Shown here: one piece after another, positions 48,870 to 58,015 of the stretch
Layout of the letters: every line of letters begins with the position of its first letter
How positions within the stretch are numbered: position 1 is the stretch's first letter
NCBI GenBank assembly: GCA_021324365.1
Contig: JAJPJE010000061.1
Coordinates: 21,210-85,209, forward strand
Direction: 5' to 3'
DNA: 64,000 nucleotides
Source of the DNA: Terriglobia bacterium
GTDB lineage: Bacteria; Acidobacteriota; Terriglobia; Terriglobales; Acidobacteriaceae
The notes under the pieces: generated by a model
Told to the model about the DNA's origin: nothing
What the model saw: only the letters and a program-made list of their open reading frames with translations
The model's database searches: none
Position numbers and translations under genes: made by a program

Positions 48870-50252
48870 CTATGGCACTGAATCCGGCTTAATGCTTCCC
48901 GTGCTGAGCTCTAGCGCCAGTGTCGCAACGGATTCCGACCGTTGCGCTTGAGAAAGCAACGACTGGCTGTTGAGTACTCCGGCCTCAGCTTCCAAAACAA
49001 AATTGATCACTGTGCGGCCGACCTCGTACTTGGCCTGCTCGTTCTTCAGAATCTCCTGAGCCTGCACGACAGCCTCCTGCATAGCTTTCACCCGCTTCTG
49101 CGCGCTTTGCAATTCGGCATACGAGGTCTGAACTTCGCGGGCCACATTCAAGCTTGCTTTCTGCTCTGCCATTCGCGCCTGTTCGGTCTGGGCGGCAGCG
49201 GCTTTGATCTGGCCGCTGCGGCGGCCGCTGTCAAACAGAGGAACTCCTATGTGCAGCCCCACCATCCAGTCGTTCACTCCGCTGGAGGTGGTGAAATTGG
49301 GAACTGGCAACCCTGGCAATAGGCGACCAATGAGCGTCGGGAATCCCACAGGATTGTCACCGCCGTACTGGATCGCGGAAGCACGGAAATCAATACGCGG
49401 CCAGTAAGTACGGCGTGCGGCGCGCTCAAGTTCTGCCGCCGATTTCGTGTCGAATGTGGCGGCTTTCAGATCCAGTCGCTGAGTTAGGGCGTCTTGCACC
49501 AGTTGCTTTGGATCCGCAGTGGCAGGTGCCGTGACCTCTTTTGCAGGAGAGTACGCCAGCGGGGGCAATTGCCCTTCATAGCCTATAACGGCAGCGAGTG
49601 AGCTGAGAGTGGCCTGGCGACCGGCTTCAAGGGTGGCGGAATTACTGTCAATCTCAGCGATCTGCGTTTGGATCTTAAACGCATCGACGGGCACAGCCCG
49701 GCCGGCTTTGACCAGTTCATTGGTGCGATCGAGCAGCGAGCGCAAACTCTTGCGAGTGAGGTCCGACGCATGGAGCAGATCCTGATAAGTCAGGGCTTGG
49801 AGATAGAGTTGCGCAACCTGAAAGATGAGTTCTTGTTTTTTCCGGTCCACCAGAACCTGCGACGCGGTCAATCTTTGACGCGTTGCCGAAAGTTCCAGTG
49901 AGGTCTTTTGAAAATCCCAGGCTAGCATGTGCAGATCAGCCGTGGCGGAATAGGTGGTTTGAGCGAATCGCAACAATGAGGGCGGCGTTCCTCCCGGATA
50001 ACCGTGTTCGAGGCGGCTGCGGCCGAAGTCTCCCGCCACATCGAGTTCCGGCAACAGCGCGGATCTTGCAGTGGTGACGTTGCCCTGGCGCTTACTGGTT
50101 TCCGCGATGGCCGTCTTCAAGTCAGGACTGTGATCCAGAGCGTAGGTGACAGCTTGTTGTAACGTGAGTTCAGTTTGTGCGGAAGGTTGCTGCGCAAACA
50201 GTGAACCGGCAGTTAGGATGATTAGCAGTATCAGTACAGTTGAGACTTTCAT
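48870..50252 (-). CDS. TolC-family outer membrane protein of the second RND system
   Basis: The 460-residue protein has a signal peptide (VLILLIILTAGSLFAQQ) and two OEP repeats (LQQAVTYALDHSPDLKTAIA at the start of the first, QTSYAELQSAQKRVKAMQEA in the second). It should form the outer-membrane duct of the RND pump encoded upstream; their reading frames overlap by four bases. It is the last gene of a long minus-strand gene train that begins in the arsenic island. Confidence 0.9.
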   Translation of the reverse strand: MKVSTVLILLIILTAGSLFAQQPSAQTELTLQQAVTYALDHSPDLKTAIAETSKRQGNVTTARSALLPELDVAGDFGRSRLEHGYPGGTPPSLLRFAQTTYSATADLHMLAWDFQKTSLELSATRQRLTASQVLVDRKKQELIFQVAQLYLQALTYQDLLHASDLTRKSLRSLLDRTNELVKAGRAVPVDAFKIQTQIAEIDSNSATLEAGRQATLSSLAAVIGYEGQLPPLAYSPAKEVTAPATADPKQLVQDALTQRLDLKAATFDTKSAAELERAARRTYWPRIDFRASAIQYGGDNPVGFPTLIGRLLPGLPVPNFTTSSGVNDWMVGLHIGVPLFDSGRRSGQIKAAAAQTEQARMAEQKASLNVAREVQTSYAELQSAQKRVKAMQEAVVQAQEILKNEQAKYEVGRTVINFVLEAEAGVLNSQSLLSQAQRSESVATLALELSTGSIKPDSVP

Positions 50253-53200
50253 TTTGCTACGGCGGCTCCTGCCGTCTCTGGCACTGATTCGATCTCCCGC
50301 AAATGGAAATTCTCGGGCAAACCGTGTTCAGGGCGCTTTTCGTACATCAGGTAATAAGCAACAGGAATGACGAATAGACTGAAGATCGTTGAGGCGAACA
50401 GACCGAAGATCAGTGACCACGCCAAACCCGCGAATACCGAGTCCTTTGTAATCGGCCACGCGCCCAGCATGGCGGCGCCGGACGTCAGCAGGATCGGCCG
50501 CAAGCGAACTGAGCAGCTCTCGATCAATGCCTGGATTAACGTGCGCCCACGAGCAAGCGCGATGTGCACGAAATCTACGATGATGATTGAGTTTCGGGTG
50601 ACGATACCGGCCAGAGCGATCATGCCGATCATAGCGGGCGAACTGAAGAAGAGCGGATCGGCAAAACCGCCAACCTGTCGTGTGCCGATATGATTCAGCA
50701 GCCAGAAGCCCGGCATGACACCGATCACCATGAGCGGAATCGCCATCATGATGACGATGGGCAGCCGGAACGATCCCGTCTGCTGACTGAGCAAGATATA
50801 GATGGCCAGCAGGGCTCCCAGAAACCCGATCCCAAGGTCACGGAAGATGTGCATGGTGAGGCGCATCTCGCCTTCGTCCCACCACTTGACCGTGATGCCG
50901 TCGGGCACGGCCCATGGAATTCCGCCACCCTTCTTAAACAGCGTCCTCGAACCCAGCGGTCGCGGCTTTGCATTCAGTTCAGGATGTCCTGCCGCGGCCA
51001 ACTGCTCCGGCGTGCGCTGGTCGGCACGCAGATCGAGTATGGTTTCGACAGGTGGGCGGCCGGCCATTTCTGCCGTCACGTAAACAACACGATCCAGGTC
51101 CCGGTGATAGATAGTCTTGTTTTCGATTTCCTGATGCCAGCTTCCCAATTGCGAGATTGGAACTAGGTTGCCCTTTTGGCCACGTACGTAAATACGAGAA
51201 AGGTCTGCGGTGCTGGAACGATCTACACGCTCCGGCCAAAGGACGATCGGAAGTGGATTGCGCTCGGTCGGGATCGGGACGGTGCCGGCATCCGCGCCTG
51301 ACAATGCGAGGCGCACCGTACGATTAATGTCATCGGTTGCGACGCCGTTCAGTGCTGCCTTTGCCTTGTCCACGGTGAAGATATACTTCTCCTGGTTTTC
51401 TTCCACCGTGTCATCAAGGTCCACGATGCCGGGTTCCTGTCGCATGCGGTGCTTTACGATCTGCGCCGCGTGGATCAGATCTTCGTAGCGGTTGCCCGCT
51501 TGACCGTAAACGGCGGCCACTACGGTGGACATCACGGGCGGCCCTGCGGGTAACTCGACGATCTTCAGCTTTACTCCATCGCGTTGCGCAATGGCATCGA
51601 GATCGTTACGCAGCCGCAGAGCAATTTCGTGACTGCCGGCGGTTCTGTCTGTCTTGTGAATGAGGTTCACACGGATGTCGCCCTTGTTCGCAGCCTGTCG
51701 CAGGAAATAGCGTCGTGACATGCCGTTGAAGTCGAATGGTGAGGACGTGCCAACATAAGACTCGAAGTCGGTGACTTCGGGAACCGTCCGGAGATAGTTT
51801 TCGAAGTCGCGGGCGGCAGCATCTGTCCGCTCCAGACTGGTGCCGCTGGGCATATCCAGCACAAGAAGGAACTCATCCTTATTATCGAAGGGCAACTGCT
51901 TGGGTTTGACTCGTCGCGTACCGACCAGCATCAGGCTGCCGATGAATGCAACGGCGATTACTCCTAAGAAGACGTATGTGTTTCTGCGCTTCGTAAGCAA
52001 TGGTTCCAGCAGCGGTCGGAAGATGCGGTATGTCCACATCTGTTGGACATCAACTTCCGCAGGCTCTCTGCGAGCAACCGAGCCATCCTTACCTGGTTCG
52101 TACCGCCGACGCATCACTAAATATGCCAGCCATGGCGTGATCGTGAACGAGACGAGCATCGACATCAGCATGGTCATCGGTACATTCACCGCCATGGGCC
52201 GCAGGTAGTCGTGCATTTCCTCGGTAACGAAGAACAGTGGAGAAAAAGAGATCATGACCGCGATGGTGGCGGCAATCAGTGGGGGACGCACTTCATTGAC
52301 GGCTTCGAGGACAATCTGCCGCGTGGCCTTGCCCGCCATCTTGAAGTGTCGGTGAATATTCTCGACATCCACGATAGGGTCGTCGACCAGCAGGCCTAGT
52401 GCGACGGTCAGTGCAAACAGTGTGACCCGGTTAATGGAGAAACCGAACAGGTAGTTGGCTGCGAGCGTGAATCCAAAAACGCACGGCACGGCGACGGCCA
52501 CCACCATGGCATCTGCAAAGCCGAGCCCGATCGTCAGCAGCGCAATGACGACGATGATGCCTACGACCAGGCCTTCCACAAGTTCGTTGACCTTGTCGTC
52601 GGCGGTGATGCCGTAGTTGCGCGTGACCGCTACCTGCACGTCCTCGGGCAGAACCTCACGTTTGATCTGCTCCATGCGGGCCAGCACCGCCCGCGCCACC
52701 GTGACGTTGTTTGTGCCCTTCTGCTTGGCAATGGCGATTGTGACGGCAGGCTGTTCAAAGAGCAGCGGATGCTTCGGATGATTCGCGCCACCAATCCAAG
52801 TGCCTGCTGAGCCAGCATGCTTGTTCAGGTCCCATGCCGCTCCTTGGTTGAAGCGAACATAGTCTGTTACTTCGCCGGGACCGTCCGAAACATCTGCCAC
52901 GTCGCGCAGGTAGACTGGCCGCTCACCGGACGCTCCGACTACGAGCGCCTCTATATCCGACTTGCTGGTAAAGAAGCGCCCGGTTTCCACTCGGATATCG
53001 CGATCGTCGCGGGTGATGGAACCCGACTGTAGGTTGCTGTCCGCTCCCGCCAATGCGCGATAGACATCCAGCGGAGCGATGTGGAAGCCCGCCATCCGCT
53101 CTGGGCTCAAACGCACGAGAATCTCGCGGGGTCGACCGCCGGTAATGAAACTGATGCCGGTGTCTGGCACCGATTGCAACCGGTTCTGCACTTCCTCGGC

Positions 53201-53692
53201 GATGCGCCGCAGTTCGTAGTCGTCGCGCTTGGGGCTGGTCAGGGTGAACGTAACAATGGGGACGTCGTCGGTTTCGCGGGGCTTAACGACGTAACCAGTA
53301 ACGCCCGCCGGGATCTCGTCCGCGTTCTGTGAGAGCCATTTGTTGAGCTTGACCAGGCTACGTTCGCGGTCCTGCCCGACATAAAAACGGACGGTGACGA
53401 TACTCTGGCCGGGCATCGAGCGCGAATAGACATACTCCACACCATCGATCTGATACAAATAGCGCTCGATGGGAGATGAAACGATCTTTTCGACTTCCTC
53501 GGCAGAATGGCCTGGATAAGAAAGGAAGATGTCGGCATTCGGAACCACAATCTGCGGTTCTTCCTCACGCGGGGTTACCAGCAGCGCCGCACCACCGGCG
53601 ATCAGCGCCAGCAGGATCAACACAATCGAAAGGTGCGATTCCAGGAATGTGCGAACGATACGTATCGTCACGCCTTCGCCGTCGTGTTTCAC
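50249..53692 (-). CDS. RND-family inner membrane efflux pump (HAE-like)
   Basis: The 1147-residue protein has the RND layout with TM1 (about 18-38), porter domains and two helix bundles. TM4 carries GLLVDDPIVDVENIHRHF, with the AcrB-like Asp pair rather than the CzcA arrangement, so drugs or organic compounds are likelier cargo than free metal ions. Insertions in the porter region (a long loop with Pro/Gly about 900-940) make it longer than AcrB. The GTG start overlaps the adaptor stop (GTGA). The position downstream of an arsenic gene cluster in the same direction opens the possibility that it exports arsenic-derived organic products; this is inference. Confidence 0.9.
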   Translation of the reverse strand: MKHDGEGVTIRIVRTFLESHLSIVLILLALIAGGAALLVTPREEEPQIVVPNADIFLSYPGHSAEEVEKIVSSPIERYLYQIDGVEYVYSRSMPGQSIVTVRFYVGQDRERSLVKLNKWLSQNADEIPAGVTGYVVKPRETDDVPIVTFTLTSPKRDDYELRRIAEEVQNRLQSVPDTGISFITGGRPREILVRLSPERMAGFHIAPLDVYRALAGADSNLQSGSITRDDRDIRVETGRFFTSKSDIEALVVGASGERPVYLRDVADVSDGPGEVTDYVRFNQGAAWDLNKHAGSAGTWIGGANHPKHPLLFEQPAVTIAIAKQKGTNNVTVARAVLARMEQIKREVLPEDVQVAVTRNYGITADDKVNELVEGLVVGIIVVIALLTIGLGFADAMVVAVAVPCVFGFTLAANYLFGFSINRVTLFALTVALGLLVDDPIVDVENIHRHFKMAGKATRQIVLEAVNEVRPPLIAATIAVMISFSPLFFVTEEMHDYLRPMAVNVPMTMLMSMLVSFTITPWLAYLVMRRRYEPGKDGSVARREPAEVDVQQMWTYRIFRPLLEPLLTKRRNTYVFLGVIAVAFIGSLMLVGTRRVKPKQLPFDNKDEFLLVLDMPSGTSLERTDAAARDFENYLRTVPEVTDFESYVGTSSPFDFNGMSRRYFLRQAANKGDIRVNLIHKTDRTAGSHEIALRLRNDLDAIAQRDGVKLKIVELPAGPPVMSTVVAAVYGQAGNRYEDLIHAAQIVKHRMRQEPGIVDLDDTVEENQEKYIFTVDKAKAALNGVATDDINRTVRLALSGADAGTVPIPTERNPLPIVLWPERVDRSSTADLSRIYVRGQKGNLVPISQLGSWHQEIENKTIYHRDLDRVVYVTAEMAGRPPVETILDLRADQRTPEQLAAAGHPELNAKPRPLGSRTLFKKGGGIPWAVPDGITVKWWDEGEMRLTMHIFRDLGIGFLGALLAIYILLSQQTGSFRLPIVIMMAIPLMVIGVMPGFWLLNHIGTRQVGGFADPLFFSSPAMIGMIALAGIVTRNSIIIVDFVHIALARGRTLIQALIESCSVRLRPILLTSGAAMLGAWPITKDSVFAGLAWSLIFGLFASTIFSLFVIPVAYYLMYEKRPEHGLPENFHLREIESVPETAGAAVAK

Positions 53693-54768
53693 CGGTCCAA
53701 TTCCTTGCGGGGAGCCAGTGAAACCTTTTCGCCAAGAACAAGTCCGCTGAGGATTTCGACCTGGTCGCCGATCTGATGCCCTACCTGCACCGAGCGGCGG
53801 CGCAACGTGCCGGATTCGTCAACGTCCACCATGGTGAGCTGTCCGACGCGCAAAATGGCCGACTGCGGAACCATCACGCGCTGACGTTCGCCGACGGGAA
53901 TTAGCATCCGGCCAAACAAACCGGGGAATACGTTCTCCGCCTGAGGAATCGTGACGCGCGCGGTGATCGTTCTGCTGGAGGAATCGGCCGAAGGCACGAT
54001 CTCTACCAGGCGCCCTGACATTTCCTTGTCGACTGAATCCAGGCGAACCTGGTAGCTCTTTCCGATGTGGATGTCTCCAGCTTGTTCTTCCGGTACAGCT
54101 GCTTCCAGCCACAGCCGACCGTTCTCGTAGAGGTTGAGCAAGGGCTTGCCGGGTGCGGCCAGGTCGCCCACGTCGGAGAGCTTGTCGACAATGACACCAT
54201 CGTAAGGACTACGAATTACCGTGTAACCGAGTGTCACTTCGGCATCGTGCAAGGCTTGTTGAAGCGCGGCGACGTCGGCGGTCGAGGTCTTCAACCGCAT
54301 GTTGGTTACATCGAATTCGGACTTCGGTATAACAGCCTTTTCGTACAGTCCTTTGTCACGCTCGTAGTCCGCCTGCGCCAGATCTCTGGTGGCTTCCGCG
54401 CGCCGCAAGGCTTCAGATGCCTGTTGCACTTTGGCTTGCAGGTCGCGATCGTCCAGCCGGACAAGCAACTGACCCTTGCGTACATGCTGGCCAGCAGAAA
54501 GCGGCAGTTCAACAACGTTCGCGGTAACGCGTGCCGAAACTGTCGTCTTCAACTGCGGCTGCACGGTCCCAACCGCCTCCGCCACCTGCGGAGCCATGAG
54601 CGAAGAAACCGTGTAGAACGGCACGCCTGCGGCGCTGCTCTCGGCTGCCTCCACTTTCCCGGGAAGAATGATGCCCCGGTGAAAGGTACCACTCAGCCAG
54701 ACCATCATGAAAATGATGAGCTGAATCGGGAGGCCCCACTTTAAATACTTCCTCAAAACTCTCTTCAT
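53689..54768 (-). CDS. HlyD/AcrA-type periplasmic adaptor of the second RND system
   Basis: The 359-residue membrane fusion protein has one N-terminal transmembrane helix (about 12-30), the lipoyl half motifs (VTANVVELPLSAGQHVRKG and TVIRSPYDGVIVDKLSDVGD), a short hairpin between them and a beta-barrel. The ATG at 54768 has GAGAGGG at good spacing; the longer frame from 54846 would overlap the upstream gene. It directly follows the carboxymuconolactone-decarboxylase-like gene (37 bp) and precedes the RND pump. Confidence 0.9.
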   Translation of the reverse strand: MKRVLRKYLKWGLPIQLIIFMMVWLSGTFHRGIILPGKVEAAESSAAGVPFYTVSSLMAPQVAEAVGTVQPQLKTTVSARVTANVVELPLSAGQHVRKGQLLVRLDDRDLQAKVQQASEALRRAEATRDLAQADYERDKGLYEKAVIPKSEFDVTNMRLKTSTADVAALQQALHDAEVTLGYTVIRSPYDGVIVDKLSDVGDLAAPGKPLLNLYENGRLWLEAAVPEEQAGDIHIGKSYQVRLDSVDKEMSGRLVEIVPSADSSSRTITARVTIPQAENVFPGLFGRMLIPVGERQRVMVPQSAILRVGQLTMVDVDESGTLRRRSVQVGHQIGDQVEILSGLVLGEKVSLAPRKELDR

Positions 54769-54805
54769 AGGCGCCCTCTCTTTCGCTTCGCCTAAAACCA
54801 TTTGC

Positions 54806-55180
54806 CTATCGGCGATTCTGAAGGGACTCGAATACCGGCTCGGCATCGCCGATCACCTTGGTCGCAAGGGCGAAGCGCACAATGCGTACCGTTTCCAGCA
54901 CCTTCTCTGACGAAATCCCCTGCATTTTGGCTTTGTTGGCCATCGCCTGAATGCAGGCTTTGCTGCTGGCCGACAGAGCGGAAGCGAGATAGACCAGCGT
55001 CCGCGTCTCTTCATCCAGCGCTGCTTCCGGCGGCATCGCGTAAGCCCTGGAGCGCAAATGCTCGTACAGGATTTCTTCGTCCACTTCGGTTGCCTTCTCA
55101 ATGGCCGATGGGACTGAGCCCATGTTCTTGCGCATCATGCCAAATACCTGATCAACGGTGGGTTTCTGATCAGAGGTCAT
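54806..55180 (-). CDS. Carboxymuconolactone decarboxylase-like protein
   Basis: The 124-residue all-helical protein matches the CMD/AhpD fold: FGMMRKNMGSVPSAIEKATE, the LDEETRTLVYLASALSASSKAC segment and AMANKAKMQGIS. In AhpD-type members a CxxC in this helix is redox-active; here only the second Cys remains (SKAC) and the usual His is Ala, so peroxidase-type chemistry is unlikely. The ATG at 55180 has AAGGAA upstream. It lies 37 bp before the RND adaptor and 140 bp after the lipoate ligase. The role is unknown. Confidence 0.75.
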   Translation of the reverse strand: MTSDQKPTVDQVFGMMRKNMGSVPSAIEKATEVDEEILYEHLRSRAYAMPPEAALDEETRTLVYLASALSASSKACIQAMANKAKMQGISSEKVLETVRIVRFALATKVIGDAEPVFESLQNRR

Positions 55181-55319
55181 ACACGGGTTCCTTTCTTGCA
55201 ATATTTGTCTCAGGGGGACTGGCGATTACCGACCTGCGACTGCGATTACGATTCTGCGTTTCATGATTCCGTCCTCAGGACACTCTTCTAATAAATTTGA
55301 AGACATTCCGTTCGTCGCC

Positions 55320-56042
55320 TTACGGCAATGGCGACGATTCGGATCGAAGCCGCAAGGCGGCGCCCGAGATATCGAATTCATCCAAGGAACAGGACGTGAC
55401 TGGGCCAAATACCTGCTTCGCCGCCTCAATTGCCACCCTCTCAATCCGTCCGCGATCTGTCTGAATTCCGAGCTCGCGTAGCGTTATGAGAAAGTCGCGA
55501 TGCCTGCGCCCTCCCCGATACTCCGGTTCACGCGGCGGATGTAGCAACACGCTTTCGGCCAAATCAAAATCAAAATCCACCAGCAGCGTGCCGTGCACCA
55601 GCATCGCCCGCCATCGCCGCGCTTGTGCATTGCCTGAAATCTTCTGGTCGCCAACGGCCACATCCGAGGTGCCTTGCTGTCGTCCGCTTACACCAAACGC
55701 TGCAAGAATTGCGCAAACCAGATCTAAGCCCTGGCGAAAACCGGCCTTCAGATTTATGCGATCGGGAGCCGGTCTCACCAGCGAATAGTTCAGTACATCG
55801 CTGGTCTGAAGCACCGTACCTCCGCCCGTGCAGCGCTTGCGAACATCAACTCCGAGCCGGGCGCAGGCTACGGGATCGACCACCTGTTCGGCACGCTCAT
55901 TCGACCCCATTACCGCCGCGGGCGGTCCTCCCCACCAAAAGCGCAGCACGTGCCGTCCGCTGGCCGACGCCGACCTGGCCAGAGCCTCGTCGAACGCGAG
56001 GTTCTCAGCCACCGTCGGTGCCGACCAGCACAGTACGTCCAT
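55320..56042 (-). CDS. Lipoate-protein ligase A-like protein
   Basis: The 240-residue BPL/LplA/LipB-family protein would attach lipoate (or octanoate) to a carrier lysine. Visible motifs are ENLAFDEALA at the N-terminus, the glycine-rich RKRCTGGGTVLQ and the ligand-binding Lys in VGDQKISGNAQARR followed by MLVHGTLLVDFDFD. It lacks the accessory C-terminal domain of E. coli LplA. Its ATG overlaps the stop of the upstream DGC gene (TGATG; a GTG one codon earlier is also possible). The likely substrate is the GcvH-like domain encoded three genes upstream in the same operon, in the way dedicated ligases accompany lipoate-binding proteins of sulfur oxidisers. Confidence 0.85.
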   Translation of the reverse strand: MDVLCWSAPTVAENLAFDEALARSASASGRHVLRFWWGGPPAAVMGSNERAEQVVDPVACARLGVDVRKRCTGGGTVLQTSDVLNYSLVRPAPDRINLKAGFRQGLDLVCAILAAFGVSGRQQGTSDVAVGDQKISGNAQARRWRAMLVHGTLLVDFDFDLAESVLLHPPREPEYRGGRRHRDFLITLRELGIQTDRGRIERVAIEAAKQVFGPVTSCSLDEFDISGAALRLRSESSPLP

Positions 56043-56740
56043 CACTTTGCCGGCGCGATGCCGCTCCTGAACGCTTGGTACTGCACCAGAGCGCTTCGGT
56101 ATTCCGCCTCGTCCTCGGGCGCAATTGAGTGGTAGATTTTCACGACGTCGAGCAGGGCCGCGCCGTCCCCCTCACTGGCCGGGACGCCGCGTTCCGCACA
56201 CTGCTCGAAGATCAACGGCAAGCCAGTTATGGTAACGGCCTTGCCTTTGATCGTGATCTTGCCACCGGGAAGAGGGCTGGAGCAGGCGCACTGCCCCGCG
56301 CTGGCTTGCGCCGCGGCGACACCGCCGGGTGCCGCTTCCGCGAGAACGCTATCCACCTTTGCGGCGATGCGCTCGGCTACTGCCCAGACAGCTTCTTTGT
56401 TCACCTGCCAAGCATCGCGGGCAGAACGATGACAGCCGGTGCTTTCCGTTCCCAGAATGTCCGACACAACCAGCGCGGCATTGACCGGGCCGCTGTGTTT
56501 TTCCGTCCCCCACCTGGCGCATTGCTTCGAACACCCGTCGATGGTGACGGTCGGATGGGTGCGTGCGAAATTGCGTTCCGCCTCATTGCCCGCCAGAAAC
56601 AACGGCAGGCACAGCGTTACCGTCGTGTCCGGACGCAGCAGTTCCAGCACGCGACGTGTCGCCAGGCGTGAAATAGTTCCTTCAGGAATGGCTTCGCCAC
56701 TGCACGAGATGATGCCAACCTTGGTGACTTCCGCGCTCAT
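56042..56740 (-). CDS. DGC-domain putative zinc-binding protein (third paralogue)
   Basis: The 232-residue protein has a DGC domain (about residues 5-105) with cysteines at about 14 (ISCSGEAIPEG), 44 (TLCLPLFLAG) and 70/74 (TIDGCSKQCARWG). The family is described as putatively zinc-binding and has no established function. After it comes a cysteine-containing middle (GQCACSSPLPGG) and a C-terminal helical region with GLPLIFEQCAERGVPASEG that is absent from the two neighbouring paralogues. Its ATG overlaps the corrected stop of the upstream DGC gene by four bases. The family name fits, but the role in this operon is unknown. Confidence 0.75.
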   Translation of the reverse strand: MSAEVTKVGIISCSGEAIPEGTISRLATRRVLELLRPDTTVTLCLPLFLAGNEAERNFARTHPTVTIDGCSKQCARWGTEKHSGPVNAALVVSDILGTESTGCHRSARDAWQVNKEAVWAVAERIAAKVDSVLAEAAPGGVAAAQASAGQCACSSPLPGGKITIKGKAVTITGLPLIFEQCAERGVPASEGDGAALLDVVKIYHSIAPEDEAEYRSALVQYQAFRSGIAPAK

Positions 56741-57161
56741 CGATTCTCCTCCCCGTCATGCAAAACCGCCGCCTCGCAGGCCACGTTGCCGGCGATGTCG
56801 CGGGTAATGGCCAACCTTCTTCGGTCAGAAAGCTGGCGTTGCCCGGCTTCGCTCCACGGAAGTTCTTGAAAGCTTCCGCCACCTGAATGGCCTTGGCGAC
56901 GCGTCCGCCAGCCATCTCAACGTTCTTTTGCGCGCACGCTTTGGCGCAGCCGTCAATCGTGATACAAGCGTGGCTTTGCACTGCGCTGACCGCCTCATCA
57001 TCGCCCTTGACCAGCAGCGCCAGGCATAGCGTGGCCGTCTTCTTCGGAGCCAGCTCATCGGTGACCAGATAGGCTGCCTCGCGACTGATCAAGCCGTGCA
57101 CTTTGCCGATCCCGCTGCACGGGATGACCAGCGCGGGATTCTCTGCAAGTTCGTTTCTCAT
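56737..57161 (-). CDS. DGC-domain putative zinc-binding protein, apparently frameshifted
   Basis: A small DGC protein with cysteines in ALVIPCSGIGKVHG, TLCLALLVKG and TIDGCAKACAQKN. As read, the frame runs to 56682 with an Arg/Trp-rich, unlikely C-terminus overlapping the next gene by 59 bp. Inserting one base near 56809-56810 (in TGGCC) gives a natural end, ITRDIAGNVACEAAVLHDG..., stopping at 56737 with an ATGA overlap to the next start, the same coupling seen elsewhere in the operon. Either a sequencing/assembly error or a recent mutation. Corrected length is about 141 residues. Confidence 0.65.
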
Positions 57162-57169
57162 TTCGTCTA

Positions 57170-58015
57170 TTACTCCTCCGCCGCTTTGCGCTTAACGATC
57201 TCGGCGTACGCCGACGCATCGATCAGCATTTCTTGATCTTGCGGCCAATTGGTTAACTTCAATTCGACCAGCCAGCCAGCACCGGAAGGATCTTCATTGA
57301 TAAGTGCGGGATTAGCGATTACTGCTGAATTGGCGCTGGCAACCGTGCCGGTGGCAGGTGAAATAATCTCGAACACAGCTTTGGTTGACTCAAGACTGCC
57401 CAGTTCGCCGAACTGCTCAACCGTGCTGTCGCCCTTAGGGAAGTCGAAGAAGCTGATATCGGTCAGCTTCTGCTGCATGTAGTCGGAAATACCCACGCGA
57501 GCCACGCCATCCGCTGCGCGCACCCAGACATCGTTCTCGTTGAACAGGTAGTCCACCACCGGGATGCGGAATTCAAACTTATCGTGCATAACCGTCAGAA
57601 ATTCCGTCGGTGCTTCAAAAATGCTTGTCGACTCGGACGCGGCTGCGGGCGCATTCAGATTGCGCACCAGTTCATCAACAATCGTCTGCGCCATCGTTAG
57701 TCCGTCAGGCCCGAGGGTGAGCGTGGACGGCAGTTTATGTCCGGAGGCCTTTACCACATCCGAGATGAGAACTTTGCGGTCCACTCTGGCTTCGAGACCG
57801 GCAGCGAGTTTCGAGGCACAGCGCGTCGAGCAGCCATCGACCACGATCAGCGAGTTCTCGCCGAGCGCCTTCTTGTAGCGGGCGGGGGCGCGGTTCAGCA
57901 GTACCGGACAGATGATTTCTCCCGAAATTGCTTCGGCTGCTCGGATCGCCAACTCGCGCGCCACCGATCCCTCGGGTTTGTCCAAGCCATTGCAGGAGAG
58001 AATTGCGCGCTTCAT
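57170..58015 (-). CDS. DGC domain fused to a GcvH-like lipoyl carrier domain
   Basis: The 281-residue protein has two domains. Residues 1-118 form a DGC domain with Cys8 (LSCNGLDKPEG), Cys36 (EIICPVLL) and Cys62/Cys66 (VVDGCSTRCASK). After a short Ala/Ser linker, residues about 135-275 match glycine-cleavage H protein: VARVGISDYMQQKLTDISFF, the lipoyl-lysine motif LGSLESTKAVFEI (Lys212) and ANPALINEDPSGAGWLVELK. The modifiable lysine is conserved, so the carrier is probably lipoylated by the operon's ligase. No glycine cleavage genes are present. Its start overlaps the ferredoxin stop (ATGA). The fusion ties the DGC family to a dithiol carrier. Confidence 0.85.
   Translation of the reverse strand: MKRAILSCNGLDKPEGSVARELAIRAAEAISGEIICPVLLNRAPARYKKALGENSLIVVDGCSTRCASKLAAGLEARVDRKVLISDVVKASGHKLPSTLTLGPDGLTMAQTIVDELVRNLNAPAAASESTSIFEAPTEFLTVMHDKFEFRIPVVDYLFNENDVWVRAADGVARVGISDYMQQKLTDISFFDFPKGDSTVEQFGELGSLESTKAVFEIISPATGTVASANSAVIANPALINEDPSGAGWLVELKLTNWPQDQEMLIDASAYAEIVKRKAAEE

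Noticed and set aside
55226..55444. Minus-strand frame across the lplA 3' end
   Set aside because: It overlaps the end of the well-supported ligase gene in another frame; its Arg-rich composition is that of a shadow frame.
57170..58015. Reading the GcvH-like domain as a glycine cleavage component
   Set aside because: No gcvP, gcvT or lpd genes are in the window, the domain is fused to DGC, and the neighbours are arsenic and Fe-S genes.
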